Below, piece after piece: positions 35,419 to 46,919 of a stretch of 64,000 nt of DNA (within the stretch, counting starts at the first letter, position 1; every line of letters starts with the position of its first letter). The notes below the pieces were generated by a model. That model did not search any database and was not told the origin of the DNA. It saw only the letters and a list, made by a program, of their open reading frames with translations. The DNA is from Endomychus coccineus (lineage: Eukaryota > Arthropoda > Insecta > Coleoptera > Endomychidae), in contig OY294068.1 in NCBI GenBank assembly GCA_958510875.1, positions 36,808,297 through 36,872,296 on the forward strand. The letters are read 5' to 3'. The position numbers and the translations under genes were made by a program.

Positions 35419-36197
35419 GGCAGGCTTGAGGCTTGAAGTGACACTGGTTCCACTAGTTCTTGTAGCCGAATTCATTGTAGGAAAAATCCTTCTCGCTACA
35501 CAGTTCACTGCCTTAATTCCGGTGGTTAACTCCGTTCCCGCACCTGACCTTGCCGTTGTGTGATCATGTGCGAAATGTGATTTTTGAGGATGGGTTTCCA
35601 AATGTTGAGAAGGTAATACCCCGAGTCACGGTTCAGATTATTCAGATGTTTTAGGATTTCTATGGCTTCGAAGATTTTTCGCAGATGGAAGTTTGGAGCT
35701 TTGGCTAGGATTTTAGTATTTTCGAAAAGGATTTGATGACCAGTGTAAAACTTGTATTTCGCAAGTGCAGATCTACTGGTGTCACGAAGCCTTGTACAGT
35801 GCTCATGTTCTTTCACAAGAGTAGCTACTGTACGACCTGTTACACCAATGTAGACTCTACCGCAAGAACAGGGCATGCTATAAACACATTCTAAGTGAAG
35901 AGGGATCTTTGATAGGTTTGTAAAACTGAAATAATTTTGGAAGTGTGGAAAACCAAGTAGAAATATTATGTTTTTTAAGAATTTTGGGAAATCGGAGTGC
36001 TATATTTTCAATATATGGAAGATGAGCTGAGAATAATGCAGGCTGTGAGCTTGTGGCTCGGGACAATTTAAAATTTTAGGTGAAGTTAACCACCGGAATA
36101 GAGGCAGTGAACTGTGTAGCGTGAAAGATTTTTCCTACAATAAATACGGCTACAGAAGCCAGCAGGAACCAGTCTTATTTCAAGATTCAAGTCTGCC

Positions 36198-36238
36198 TCG
36201 AAGATGCCACCTGTCATGATTGGCGAAACGTCGACGTC
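36198..36238 (+). ncRNA. Hammerhead-like core in the inverted repeat of PLE copy E
   Basis: TCGAAGA in place of CTGAAGA, hairpin TGCCA...TGGCG, GAAA at 36225-36228, then a compact stem III ACGT-CG-ACGT followed by C at 36238 as a possible cleavage-site nucleotide. The short self-complementary stem III is what minimal PLE-type hammerheads show; the first box is mutated and stem I is not evident. Confidence 0.4.
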
Positions 36239-36287
36239 AAGTCGAGCTACTGTGACGCGGAATCCATCCGGAAGCCAAGATTTTTCA

Positions 36288-37635
36288 AAATTTGCTATCC
36301 GCGGAAGTCTTCTATTCAAGATTAATTGTATATCTTCTCCAGTTGAATTTCTTTTCTCCACAATCTATTTTCTCAAATTTAAGCCTTCGGTTCAAAAATT
36401 ATATTCTTTTTCAAAATTAATAATTTCAATTCAAGTAATCAAATCATTAAGAATTGTAGTGGTTTGTTTCACTTTCAATTTTTTCAGTATTGAACTTTCT
36501 CAATGCTCAAAATAATATTGAATCAAATTGTTAGGTTGCTCTTTATTTCTCTGATATAATCGTCAACATTCGTCCTCCTCGAAGTGCCGAAAATTCTTTA
36601 TCGAGGGTTCTATCTTAACTCTTTTTTGATAAAGCAGTTGGCGCTTAGGGTAGTCCGATCAATCAAGAATCTAAGGACACGTATTTCAACGAGCTCTGAG
36701 TATATAATATCCTAGTGAGCTAGTTGAGATCATTGAAACAAAAGGTCAGGTGGAAACCTTTTTGTGTCACTAAAACACCTTACAATCCCGATTCGTTGAG
36801 CGAGAAATTTTTTATTCCAATCGATATTATCCTAATAATTATAACACTGGTACCGTGAACTTGAAAATCAGGTTAGAACTAAAATGTTTCCACTTTGTAT
36901 CAATGATTTGGAACCTATCCTTCTTGTGAATCATTCACTCCCATACGTTGTTTATCTTCCAATACATTGATCACTATTGTTCACTATTCATCGAACATTC
37001 ATCATATCAGAAGCCAAATTGACAGATGAAATCTTAGTCGGTAATCTCTATTTGGAAGTATTATATCTTACGAGTATATACGGTATACTCACCGCTTGAA
37101 TGGGAATTGCCACTGACAATTTGTCAGCTCCTCGATTCCAAAGTTCCAAAGGACATTACGACGAGAGAAAATGCAAAGGCAATCAATGTGTCTCTCTTGG
37201 TTAGGATTTGTTCATCACATTATCCAATTCGATTTAATCATGTGTAGGGATGAAATCGAAATAAATTAGGGGTCGGAAATTCATATTAAATGTGTGAGGG
37301 AAAGCCACTTCGTGTGGGCAGAGCTTTGAACTGAATAATGAACGTGTTCTCGTGCTCTCTCATACACCTGTTTCAGCCGTTCTTTCACACCCACTTGACA
37401 ATTTAGCAGCATAATCAATCACCCTTATACCTGAAGATAGAATCAGGATTTTATTGATTCGATTTCTTGGTTCGGTATTGAAGCATAGTGTGCAATTACG
37501 AGTGGGTGAAATTACAATATGACTTCATAGTTCTCAATAAAGGATTTATGAAGAAAACTATATCCCATCATACCGAATTTTTTTTTAATAGTGTTAACGG
37601 TGATATCTCTTCTACAATAATTTAACTTTCGGTTA
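36288..37635. other. No recognisable gene
   Basis: AT-rich, no recognisable frame or repeat. Confidence 0.45.
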
Positions 37636-37639
37636 TATC

Positions 37640-38272
37640 TATTTTAGGTGTACTTATAGATGATAGACTTACTTGGATTGTTCATACAGATAAGCTTGAC
37701 ATAATTGAGTGGAAGTATCAGTCGCTGTCTCCTTGTTTTATGAAGACTTGATATTTTTCTATGATTGAAAGCCAGTTACGCTAAGCTATTTTAGTTTGGG
37801 GTAATTGTCCTAAAAAGAAATGAGATTTTCAGATTACAAAACAGAGCGATAAGAATTGCGAATATTGGTTATAGGGGCTGCTGTAGAAAAGCATTTAAAT
37901 GAATGTCTCAAGTATGCACATAATTGCAGAGATAAGTACTCATTGAGTGAGGATTTTCATGATTACAATATTCGTAATAAGGGAAATATTCGTACAGATT
38001 TTCTCAGGCTTAAAAAATCTCAAAACGGAATAAAATATGCAGCGTTTCAATTTTTTAATGAATTGCCCGAGCCTATTCGGAATTTATCATTGGAAGAATT
38101 TAAGAAATCTGTTGAAAATATTCTTTTAAATAATATGTTTTATTCCACAGAAGATTTTTTTAAGATTAGTTTTTAAATTTAATATTGTGATCTTATTTAT
38201 ACTTTATGATGGCGAGTGTGAACATATTATGTAGATAACATGAATAAAAGATCTATCTACCTATCTATTGCT
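37640..38272 (+). pseudogene. LINE remnant: RT C-terminal region and 3' end
   Basis: A degraded frame gives LGVLIDDRLTWIVH (RT thumb-side motif LGVxIDxxLTWxxHI) and, after stops, AILVWGNCPKKK. The open part, 37856-38176 (106 codons), has LKYAHNCRDKYSLSEDFHDY, NIRNKGNIRTDFLRLKKSQN and FFNELPEPIRNLSLEEFK, the terminal region of CR1/jockey-type RTs. The 3' end is GAATAAAAGATCTATCTACC TATCTATT broken here by a space: a short tandem tail instead of poly-A, common for CR1-like LINEs. Confidence 0.85.
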
Positions 38273-39660
38273 GACATGCGACTATTTGTCGATGTCTTAC
38301 ATAAAATTAGTTCCTTTTGAAGTTTTTGATACCATGTCCTATGCAGTCGCTACATATTGCGGCGGAATGTTCAAGACATAAAAATTCAATTCACTGGATA
38401 CATTTATATTTTGTTTCCCAATTTTTTTTCCATACGGCAAAAGAAGCATCTAATGTATGGTCTATTTTGATCTTGAGCAATGATTTCAGGTTCGTTTGAA
38501 AAATTTCTCTTATTCGCATTCGGGGAGACCAAATATCTAAAATATTCTATACGTTGGATGCTGGCCCTTTTACTCCTGGCAAGTGGATGATTATATGTTT
38601 TGCTCTAGTTTTAATTCCCTGATTAGACAAGTCGTGTTGGTTCCAATTTGTCAACTTGTCTGGGCCAGAAAAAAAAGGATCCATATACTTTGCCTTAATA
38701 TTAGGTAGAGAATATTCGTACGAAATTCTTTTCTTTATTTCTGGCTCTGACTTTTGGTCCGATTCAGAATCTCCCTTGCGCTTTTCTACATAGCCTTCTT
38801 CACAGAAATCTTATTGGTCCTCTCAAACAATACTTTCATATCATTCCTCTCCAAACACCTCTCACAACTTCCGAAATCGTTCCTGCTCTATTCCATAACT
38901 CATTTCTAAAACAAATAATTATTGACTATGTTATTTTAGTGGAAATAATCAAAACAAGATTCACCTTTCCTAATAAAGCAAATAGGAAAGCCAATACTAA
39001 CATTCGTCCAACATATCAAACACGTATGAAATAGCCAAAAAATCTGAAACAAATTTTCAATCTAAGTAAAATTAGGATAGCTAGCCGCAACGACGCCATG
39101 GAGGCACCAGATGCGGCGATTTTGGGGTAAAAGTGGGAGGTCGATCTGTGAGACCAAATTTTAGCACAGCAGTGTTACATTCCGATTACTAAGAATCGTC
39201 ATTTTGTGTAGGCATCAGTTCAAACTTGGATTTAACTCGCTTTATTAATCATTTTGTATCTTTTAAATCTGTTTAGACCAATTGCGTTTCATTTCCTATA
39301 TTCGATAGTTAGGCTTTAATTAGAGAAGTTCTCTATCATGATTCACTATTCGAACGCCGAGATACCTGACATACATTTCTTGCATGGACTTGCCAATATG
39401 AAGTTACGTTTTAGACGGTTGTACATTGAAGAATGTTCCAACCGTAATGTTCCCGATTGAGATACGTTCCAAACTATATATGAAACAGGTATATTGAAAC
39501 AAAGTGGAGGTCCAGGAAGATCAATGACTGTAAGAAAGGTAGAATGGGAAGAAAATGTAGTGAAAATTAAAATCAAGGTACTTCTGGGAAACTTGGAAAT
39601 ACTTTGAATTATATGTAAGATTTTTGGAAAATAGGTCACATTTACTCTCACATTTCTATA
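38273..39660. other. No recognisable gene
   Basis: Nothing recognised; short frames only. Confidence 0.45.
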
Positions 39661-39665
39661 TTTTG

Positions 39666-39785
39666 GTCTACCTACGTTTCGATTCCTCGACCATCATCGG
39701 AAGACTTTCGAAAATATCAACCAAAGCGCGGGATTTCTAATCATACAAAGCACTAAGCGTCTTTATAGCATTAATTTCGGCTAGG
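39666..39785 (-). mobile_element. PLE-type terminal fragment with hammerhead-like box (family 5, copy 1)
   Basis: Minus strand: CCGATGATGG (39700 downwards), hairpin, GAAAC at 39680-39676. The flank up to 39785 shares AAGCACWAAGCKTC and RGCATTAAT with 56955-57060, where the same box is perfectly preserved. No coding sequence. Confidence 0.45.
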
Positions 39786-39799
39786 CCTACTCGGCGACA

Positions 39800-40235
39800 T
39801 TGCCCTACCAACCGTTTCAGTGATAGTTACCTGGCTCAGTGTGTTTGACAGTTTGACAGACTTTTCCCAATTTACTGTGGTTAATGCCGCCAAATGGCAT
39901 AACTACAGTCCAGCCCCTTCAGTAGCATAGCTAATTCCAGCTGCGCAACCCTTCCCCTTGCATATAAACTCTTTGGGCCCATTCTTTTTTCTAAACGAAG
40001 AGGAAAATAACAAATAAACTTTGAATTTTGACTAAAAATGATCAACAATTGTGATTATTAAAAATAATTTGTTATTTACACGTAATTAATAGTATATCTT
40101 ATAATATATTATATACCAATAAGTATTTTTGCAATACTCGAAATTAACATTTTGATTCCTCGTGCGCTCCTACGGACATGCGCCCTTTCGAACGATACCT
40201 CAACCACCAGCCTGTCGTCTGTACTTTTCTCTATT
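39800..40235 (+). repeat. Dispersed repeat, copy 2 (pair with 15335-15545)
   Basis: CAGTGATAGTTAC near 39818 and CTTTCGAACGATACCTCAAC near 40187, in the same order as at 15335-15545 but with about 220 bp more between them. Class unknown. Confidence 0.5.
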
Positions 40236-41215
40236 GAACTGGTCATTAGCGCTATTAAAATATAAGATTACAAATATTTGTGTGACAAGTGGTATGTGGA
40301 CATGAGATATTATTATCCCCAACCGACAATTTTATCAGAGGGGCACTTGCAAATTGGATGGGATATGAAATTTGAATAATCGAATTTATAGAGAATCTGT
40401 TTGGGAAGAAATGACGTGATGAATATAACATACAACTACGATGAATGGAGTTACTGATAGAATATAATGCGTATTTACTTTGACTGATAATATAGTTCTG
40501 ATATAGTTTGGAATTTCGAATTCTGACACTCTTGTTGAATGTAATGTGTGTCAAACGTTGCAAATGCAAGTGGATTAATTCGAACGAAACTATCCCTTCA
40601 CTAAAACAAGAACTCATTGTTTCACGTTAAAGAACCGGTGAAGTAGATAATTTTGTCGACCTGTCAGCACTGTTTCATTGGAACAGCTTAAGAAATAAAA
40701 GCACATTTTATATTCGGACAACTACCCTCTATAAGTTAAGCATTTTATTCACAGAAACAACATTCTCGAAGCAATAAATCTCAGAGAGAAGGAAGCAAGT
40801 TTATTATCCACCTATTTATTTTGTGATTTTCATTAGAGAGTAAAGTTAGAAAGAAATGGAGTTACCGGAAGACTAATGCATTGTTTCGTTCTCTCTGAGT
40901 CAAAATTTATGGCTCCCGGAATACCACCTTTTGAGAATAGACGTTATTTATATAAAACAAACATAACAGGAACTTTTCTATTTATTCCTCTTGAATTTGG
41001 TTAAGTTGCGTTCTGAAATAGAATGTGCTTCTTGTAATGAAAAGCGTTCATACAACGCGTCAATAAATACTCATTTTATGTATGATTTTGAAGGAGCAGT
41101 ATGTAAGTTCAACTTTCGACTTATTTATTATTCATACAATTTTTAGCTCCAATTATAGAAATATGTTTGATGATTCACATGATTATTATTAGGGCATTTT
41201 AACATGTCCTTAAAT
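40236..41215. other. No recognisable gene
   Basis: An unrecognised minus-strand frame of 120 codons (40255-40617) has no domain I can name. Confidence 0.4.
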
Positions 41216-41615
41216 GATCACATTTTCGAGCGCTTGGGCGAGAAGTACTCAACGTGAAGTTTTCCCTGCTCCGTAACGCGGCACCACGCCAAACCAAGAA
41301 GCAATGTCTATCCAGTAGCTGTCGGTGGACGAAGAGATTCCGATCGTTGTACAGAGGACAGGATATCATTTTGATTCCTCTCACCCCAGTAAGTATATAA
41401 ATATGCCTGGGAAACAGGAGCCTCTTCTTTTGCGCGGAGCGTGAAACCGCAACCTGGCTCGTCCCCAGGTGGTGGATAGGGTCATGCTCAAGGTCATGTT
41501 GCCAACAGGGTCAAGGGTAGGAGTAGACATGCTCACGCGGACCAACAGGCACCCACACCGTGAATAGATTATGGACTCCCAGTCACATAATCCAGACCCC
41601 ATCCCATCATAGATA
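41216..41615. other. G+C-rich island without recognised gene
   Basis: About 400 bp clearly richer in G+C than its surroundings, with CGCGGAGCG, CGTCCCCAGGTGG and AACAGGGTCAAGGG. Open frames exist on the minus strand (41199-41384, 41381-41602) but no motif is recognised. It may be the 5' part of a retrotransposon; this is a guess from composition. Confidence 0.35.
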
Positions 41616-42335
41616 ACTCACTGAAACACATAGGAAAAATTTAAAATGTGATAAAGTACTAAAAACACAGGAACCTTGATATTGGGAACAAACAATATTT
41701 TGGTACAGACAGAAACGTTACAGGAAACATCCATAGCCAAATAAAGTACTGGAAATCCAGTAACCATAACATCTTGGTAGAAGCAGAATCACCATAGGAA
41801 ATTATCCAAAGAGAGATGAATAACTAAGACTTAAAAATACCGTAAAATTGGGGATCAATCATATTACGGTATCAACAGATGAACTTGAACATCAAGTAAA
41901 CAACAATGTAGATATCGACGTAACATCAACGTAAATATCAGCATAAACACCGAAGGAAACTCACATCGATATAACATCGCGAAAAACAAGAGAAAGACGC
42001 AGTCCATATCCTGATGTGATGCGATAAGCGGTTCCGGGGTATGGATGAAGATCGGAGAGATCTTAGCAGGTATGATGTAACCCAGAGCGAATCCTGCACT
42101 ACCTGAAGTGAACCACACGAGTCTCCTGGAGAAGTGGTCTGGACTCATTGTTCTCCCAGTCCATCCTCTGTGTTATGAGGACCTCTGATGTATTAGTTTT
42201 CTTTCTTTCGTCTGTTTATCTAGGAAATATACATTTTTTCTTAGACTGGTGGATATTTTTCCTCATTCTTCATTTGATAATTGAAGTGAACCAACCGTGC
42301 TTCAAATCAAATCTTATTGTCACTCTATAAATGAG
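41616..42335. other. No recognisable gene
   Basis: Nothing recognised. Confidence 0.4.
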
Positions 42336-42339
42336 AAAT

Positions 42340-42600
42340 AATTACTCCCCTAAAAACACTCTTGAAGTACTTAGAACCTTCCGACTACCAAGTAGCTACT
42401 AAACTAAATTATAAATCTAAATATGCCTGTTTGAATATTTGCGGATAATAATACAAATAATGAGTTACCTTCAGCTGGGGATAAATTGGAATTGGATAAA
42501 TTGCTTTTTCGTTTATACATTTCCATCCCTTCTAAATTACCTAGGTATTTGTCCTTGATGGGTTTAAAATTCAAAATTATAAAACCTAGAATGGAGCGAT
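42340..42600 (-). mobile_element. Penelope-like element 3' tail (family 1, copy C)
   Basis: The minus-strand frame gives DKYLGNLEGMEMYKRKSNLS and NSNLSPAEGNS, nearly the same as DKYLGNVEEVEMYERKSNLL and NSDLSAAQGYS of copy B at 12700-12790. The 3' non-coding end follows (ATAATTTAGTT, AGCTACTTGGTAG), with the CTGATGA box deleted. Confidence 0.8.
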
Positions 42601-43695
42601 TATAGTTCAATTATATTTTAACATCTTCGATCCTCCCTTCCTCTGCTGAATGAAGTATAGTGAAAAGAAGATCGGCAGGTCTGGACAACGAAAGGGTGAC
42701 GAGCTTGAGCACTTCTAGTCAACCTACACCTGGAATCTCTCGTAATGATATAATGTACCAAAAGTTTTTCAAATGAGAGCAAAAAGAAATGGAACAGAGT
42801 TATCATAATCATTTCAAAAGTAAGGTGATTCATCAACATCCATAATAAATAATCCTAGTATAAAACTTTTCAAAATTAATATTACAAATTCAATTTTAGA
42901 AGCATATTCTAATTTCTTGGGCCTAACTTATGATATGCTCCACAGTTATCTGCTTAAATATATTATATATCCATGGACTCCAATATTCCACATCCCAAAT
43001 AGTGGAACGCATTCCAATATTCAAGGTAGCTCCGGATACATTCACATTGAAAGTTGGAAGTTACTCACGGTACACTTCATACCATAATAAAAATATCAAG
43101 TTTGTTATACATTGAGAGAATAATGTTGAATATTGAAGGGGAGCATATGATTGAATTACAACTATTAACATATTTATTGGTGCGGTCTTTGACGGTCAAT
43201 CATTCCAAAACATCCAACCACTCGATTGATGACTATTGCACCTCAACGCAGGAAGCCAATCACTCAACTGTGACAAGTTGCGTTCAATAGAAGAGAACGT
43301 ACCAAACGTCGGTCTTTTTATCACTTAATCGCTTTTTAACGATCCCAGCACCTTATCCTCGATGCTCAAGTGGTTATTGCTGCTGTATACGTTTATATTC
43401 TCACTTCTTCATTAATGTCTACAACAGAAACCTCAAATATATGTGATCTATCTAGAACTATGTCTCAATCTCTCTACATGATATACAGATATAATAGAAA
43501 CGAACAATCAAACATTTCTATCTTCCTTAACTAGGGTGAAATAAAATATGATGTTAGCAGCCTGAATTTCATAAACAGTTGAGTAAAAATTTGTACTTTG
43601 AATAATTGGCGAAACAACTCATGATAGATTAACCCAACAATGGCAGAATACGTAAAACAATACTATAATATGAAATGTAACTCAAAAGTACCCTG
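42601..43695. other. No recognisable gene
   Basis: Short frames only; nothing recognised. Confidence 0.4.
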
Positions 43696-43700
43696 AGACT

Positions 43701-44707
43701 ATTATTGGGGATGATTGTCCCAGTATCCAATCTCAAATATGAAATTCAAGCTTATGAAGTTGTAGAACTTCATTAAAGTTGAAATACAAATTGTACGAGA
43801 GAAGAGATCAAAATTATTGTTGTATTCATTCGATATATATATTATATGTTCTTGTTAGTGAGTTGTTGATAATCATTCGCTTCTTAGTAACAAAATCTCT
43901 TCGGTCACTGTATATGAAATATATATAAAACAATCTGCAATAACAATGATCATAGATGAGATAGAAAATGGAAGAAACTGTATGTGAACAATACTTAATG
44001 GGGTTGGTTGTCCCAATATCCAATTTCAAATACGAAATTGAAGTTTATATAGTTTTAGAACTTTATCAAAGTTGGAATACAAATTGTAAGAAATCGAAAT
44101 CAAAATTATAGTTGTATTCATTCGATGTATATATTATATGCTCTTGTTATTGAGCTCTTGATAATCATTCGTTTCTTAGTGACAAAATCTCTCCGTTCAC
44201 TGTACATAAAATGGAGATAAAATAATCTGTAATAATGGTAATCATAGATAAGAAGGAAATATTAAAAAAAACTATATACGAACACTAGTTATTGGAGTTG
44301 GTTGCCCCAATATCCAATTTCAAATAAAAATTAAAAAAAAAGAAAGTAGTATTTATTCGATTTATATATCATATGCTCTTGTTATTGAGTTGTTGAGAAT
44401 CATTCGTTTCTCAGTAAAAAAATCTCTTTGCTCACTGTATATAAAATAGAGATAAAATAATCTATAATAATGATAATCATAGACAAGATAGGAAATATAA
44501 AAAACTGTCAGTGAGCACTACTCATTGGGGTTGATTGTCCCAATATCCATTTTCAAATATGAAATTCAAGCTTATGAAGCTGTAGAACTTTATTAAAGTT
44601 CAAATACAAATTGTACGAGAGAAGAGATCAAAATTATTGTTGTATACAATCAACAAAATCTCTTCGGTGGCTGTATATAAAATAAAGATAAAACAATCTA
44701 CTACTAC
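43701..44707 (+). repeat. Tandem array, about 290-bp unit, four copies
   Basis: Units start near 43701, 43996, 44289 and 44521 with ATTGGGGTTGRTTGTCCCAA TATCC-type sequence (first 20 bases given). Each has AATACAAATTGTA, TTGTATTCATTCGAT, GTTATTGAGTTGTTGA, AATCTCTTCGKTCACTGTAT and ATAAAACAATCT blocks. Unit three lost about 60 bp and unit four about 100 bp. AT-rich satellite-like DNA. Confidence 0.88.
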
Positions 44708-44916
44708 TAATTCTTCAGTTTCTGTTTCAGGATACAGAAGTATTCAAATCTTTGAAAATTATTCCGGCTCCTGAAAATGAATCAGATTTGATATTATTTT
44801 TTCTACATGAACATTTTTTCATATTCTTACTACAACAAGAGGGAAAAGTAATAGTGTTTGTAGAACATCGTGTGATCTAGCGATGAAAAGTTGTGAAAGG
44901 GGATGGGATTTGGAAT

Positions 44917-46918
44917 TTTTTGTGTAGATAGCTTATCTAATTTGAAAACTTTTCTTACTCTTAGAAAATTTTGATAAAATCAACGGATTAGCTTGAAAAA
45001 AATAATTTTCGAATCTCTGCAATTTTGGCTTACTAATTTTACTTGATTAAAATATCTTAGTTGCCTTTGCTTTTCTAATGTCATTTTGGCATTTGGAGAA
45101 TTTATTCTCAAAACTGTCAGTTTTTACTTTGCTTTCCGTGAAAATTTTATAAAATTATGGCTCAAAATTTCACTAACACTGAAATGGTTAATATCTCGGT
45201 AAAACACGAATAATAAAAACAATAGAAATGGGGAAACGATGTGATTATTTAGGAAAAACAAATGCTAAATTAAAAGAAACAACAAAACTTTTTGAGAATT
45301 CGCTAAGGCATCAATTGTTCGAAATGTTGCCCATTTTCCTGAATACACAAATTAATTCGTTTCAAGAAATTGGATTGAACTCTGGCTAGTACTACAGGAT
45401 CATTCTTCAATAAATCGGCTTCATGATTAATTTGTTGCAACAATTCCTCTCGTGTGTTTACTGGAGCTGCATAAACTTTCGACTCCAAAGCGACCCATAG
45501 AAAGAAGTCGCAGGGCGTCAAATCAGGGTAGCGGGCCGGCCAGTTCACTGGTGCATCGTGTCTTCTACCTATCCAGCGATCTGGATATTCCGCATTCAAA
45601 TGTCGCCTCATAGCTAATGTGAAATGAGGAGGTGCACCATCATGGATAAACCAGGCTACGACGAATGTGTAAGGGCAAGTCTTCCAACAGTTCAAGTAGC
45701 CTTTGTTCCAAAAAGTTCAAGTAGTTCTCCCCGTTCAATCGATCGGGTATAACGGTAGGGCCAATAATAAAGTTATCCACAATTCCAACCCAAACATTGA
45801 TTTTAGTTTGATTCAGAAAATATGTAACTTCCGTTTCATGAGGATTTTCATCAGCATAGAAATGTTCCTTATGGAGGTTAAAAAGACCACATCTCGTGAA
45901 AGTAACTTCGTCCGTGAACAGAATTCTTCTACAAAAATTGGGGTTTGCGTTTTGTCTTTGGACAATAAGCCGACAGAAATCTAGCCGATGACCTGGATCC
46001 ATGGGCAATAAGTCTTGAACTGCTTCAATATGATAGGGATACAACAGTTCTTATTTCAGTACATTATGAACTAATGATTTTGAGGCTCCAATACGGAGTC
46101 CCAAACGTAGTGTGCTCATCCCAGGTTCAGTTTCAACCGCTTCCAGTATCGCTTCTTCGAGCTCTAACGTCCTTCTTGTCCGTCTGCGTCCAGTTTCTCT
46201 GCGATTTGCTTCAAATTTGCCAGTTTCGCGAAGGTTTGCCGATTTGGAATTCTGCGATGCGGATATCTTTCCCTTCTCCGGCCATTGCAACGACAAAGTC
46301 CATAAATCAATAACATATCAACCATTTCAGTGTTAGTGAAATTTTGAGCCATAATTTTATAAAATTTTTACGGAAAGCAAAGTAAAAACTGACAGTTTTG
46401 AGAATAAATTCTTCAATTATCAAAATGATATTAGAAAAGCAAAGGCAACTAAGGTATTTTAATCAAGTAAAATTAGTAAGCCAAAATTGCAGAGACTCGA
46501 AAATTAATTTTTTCAAGCTAATCCGTTGATTTTATCATAATTTTTTAGGAGTAAGAAAAGTTTTCAAAGTAGATAAGCTAGCTACGTAAAAAATATAGAG
46601 TGAATTACATTGACCACAAAAAAGTTCTGGACACTTTTCCCGTTACATCCTCAAGTTTGAGCCATTTATATGGTCTCTAAGGCTTTGTGCTCCACTCTCA
46701 AAAATAGCCATTATTGACAGTAACTCACCTGCTAAATATTGTAAAAGTTCTTCATCACGTTCTCAAGTTATACCGAAAAGACAAAATTGTTTTTGCAATT
46801 TTGAAGTCCTCTACCGGGTAAACAAGATAATTGAGGCAAAAGTAAAAAGGCTCATCAACTTTTTTCGAATCAAAGAATCTTTGGTTTCATTTTGGCCACG
46901 CAGTTCGAGGACACCCTG
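44917..46918 (-). mobile_element. Mariner-like DNA transposon, copy 2, one TIR truncated
   Basis: Minus-strand relative of the element at 7133-9423. The right end is intact (CGCAGTTCGAGGACACCCTG ending 46918, then TATA). The left TIR begins only at about 44917 with GTAGATAGCTTATCTAA, so the outer 230 bp or so are missing and mobility is lost. The inverted copy of the transposase start lies in the left arm near 45155-45190. Confidence 0.9.
45303..46352 (-). pseudogene. Transposase of mariner-like copy 2, broken
   Basis: Start MAQNFTNTEMVDMLLIYGLC at 46352; a deletion after CNGRR removes several residues found in copy 1, and a frame change near 46250 leads to RETGKFEANRRETGRRRTRR and LRIGASKSLVHNVLK. 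A stop replaces a Glu codon of copy 1 at about 46050. The core 46044-45640 is better kept than in copy 1: ILFTDEVTFTRCGLF (first Asp), INVWVGIVDNFIIGP, then a frame change near 45665 to FIHDGAPPHFT (second Asp) and YPDLTPCDFFLW (third Asp, DD34D-like). End HFEQLMP, stop at 45303. Comparing both copies fixes the ancestral frame at most lesions. Confidence 0.9.
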
Positions 46919-46919
46919 T

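Larger units (their letters stand above)
35332..36287 (-). mobile_element. Penelope-like element with inverted terminal repeats, heavily 5'-truncated (family 2, copy E)
   Basis: The body 35529-36077, on the minus strand, encodes FPKILKKHNISTWFSTLPKL and, after a frame change at about 35877, MPCSCGRVYIGVTGRTVATL (GIY-YIG core), KEHEHCTRLRDTSRSALAKY and a stop at 35526; RT is absent. The body is flanked by a repeat in inverted orientation: 35332-35528 and 36078-36287 are complements (shared blocks CTTCCGGATG, TAGCTCGACTT, CGAAACGTCG, CCGGTGGTTAAC). Inverted pseudo-LTRs around a truncated body are a known peculiarity of PLEs. Close to copy D at 19253-20381. Confidence 0.85.

Noticed and set aside
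35260..35601. 113-codon frame with PPLMVGETSASSRA
   Set aside because: It reads the PLE terminal repeat downstream of the GIY-YIG stop; the motif reflects the hammerhead-like DNA, not a separate gene.
45703..46336. Plus-strand frames over the mariner-like copy 2
   Set aside because: They are antisense shadows of the transposase, whose minus-strand reading has clear catalytic motifs.
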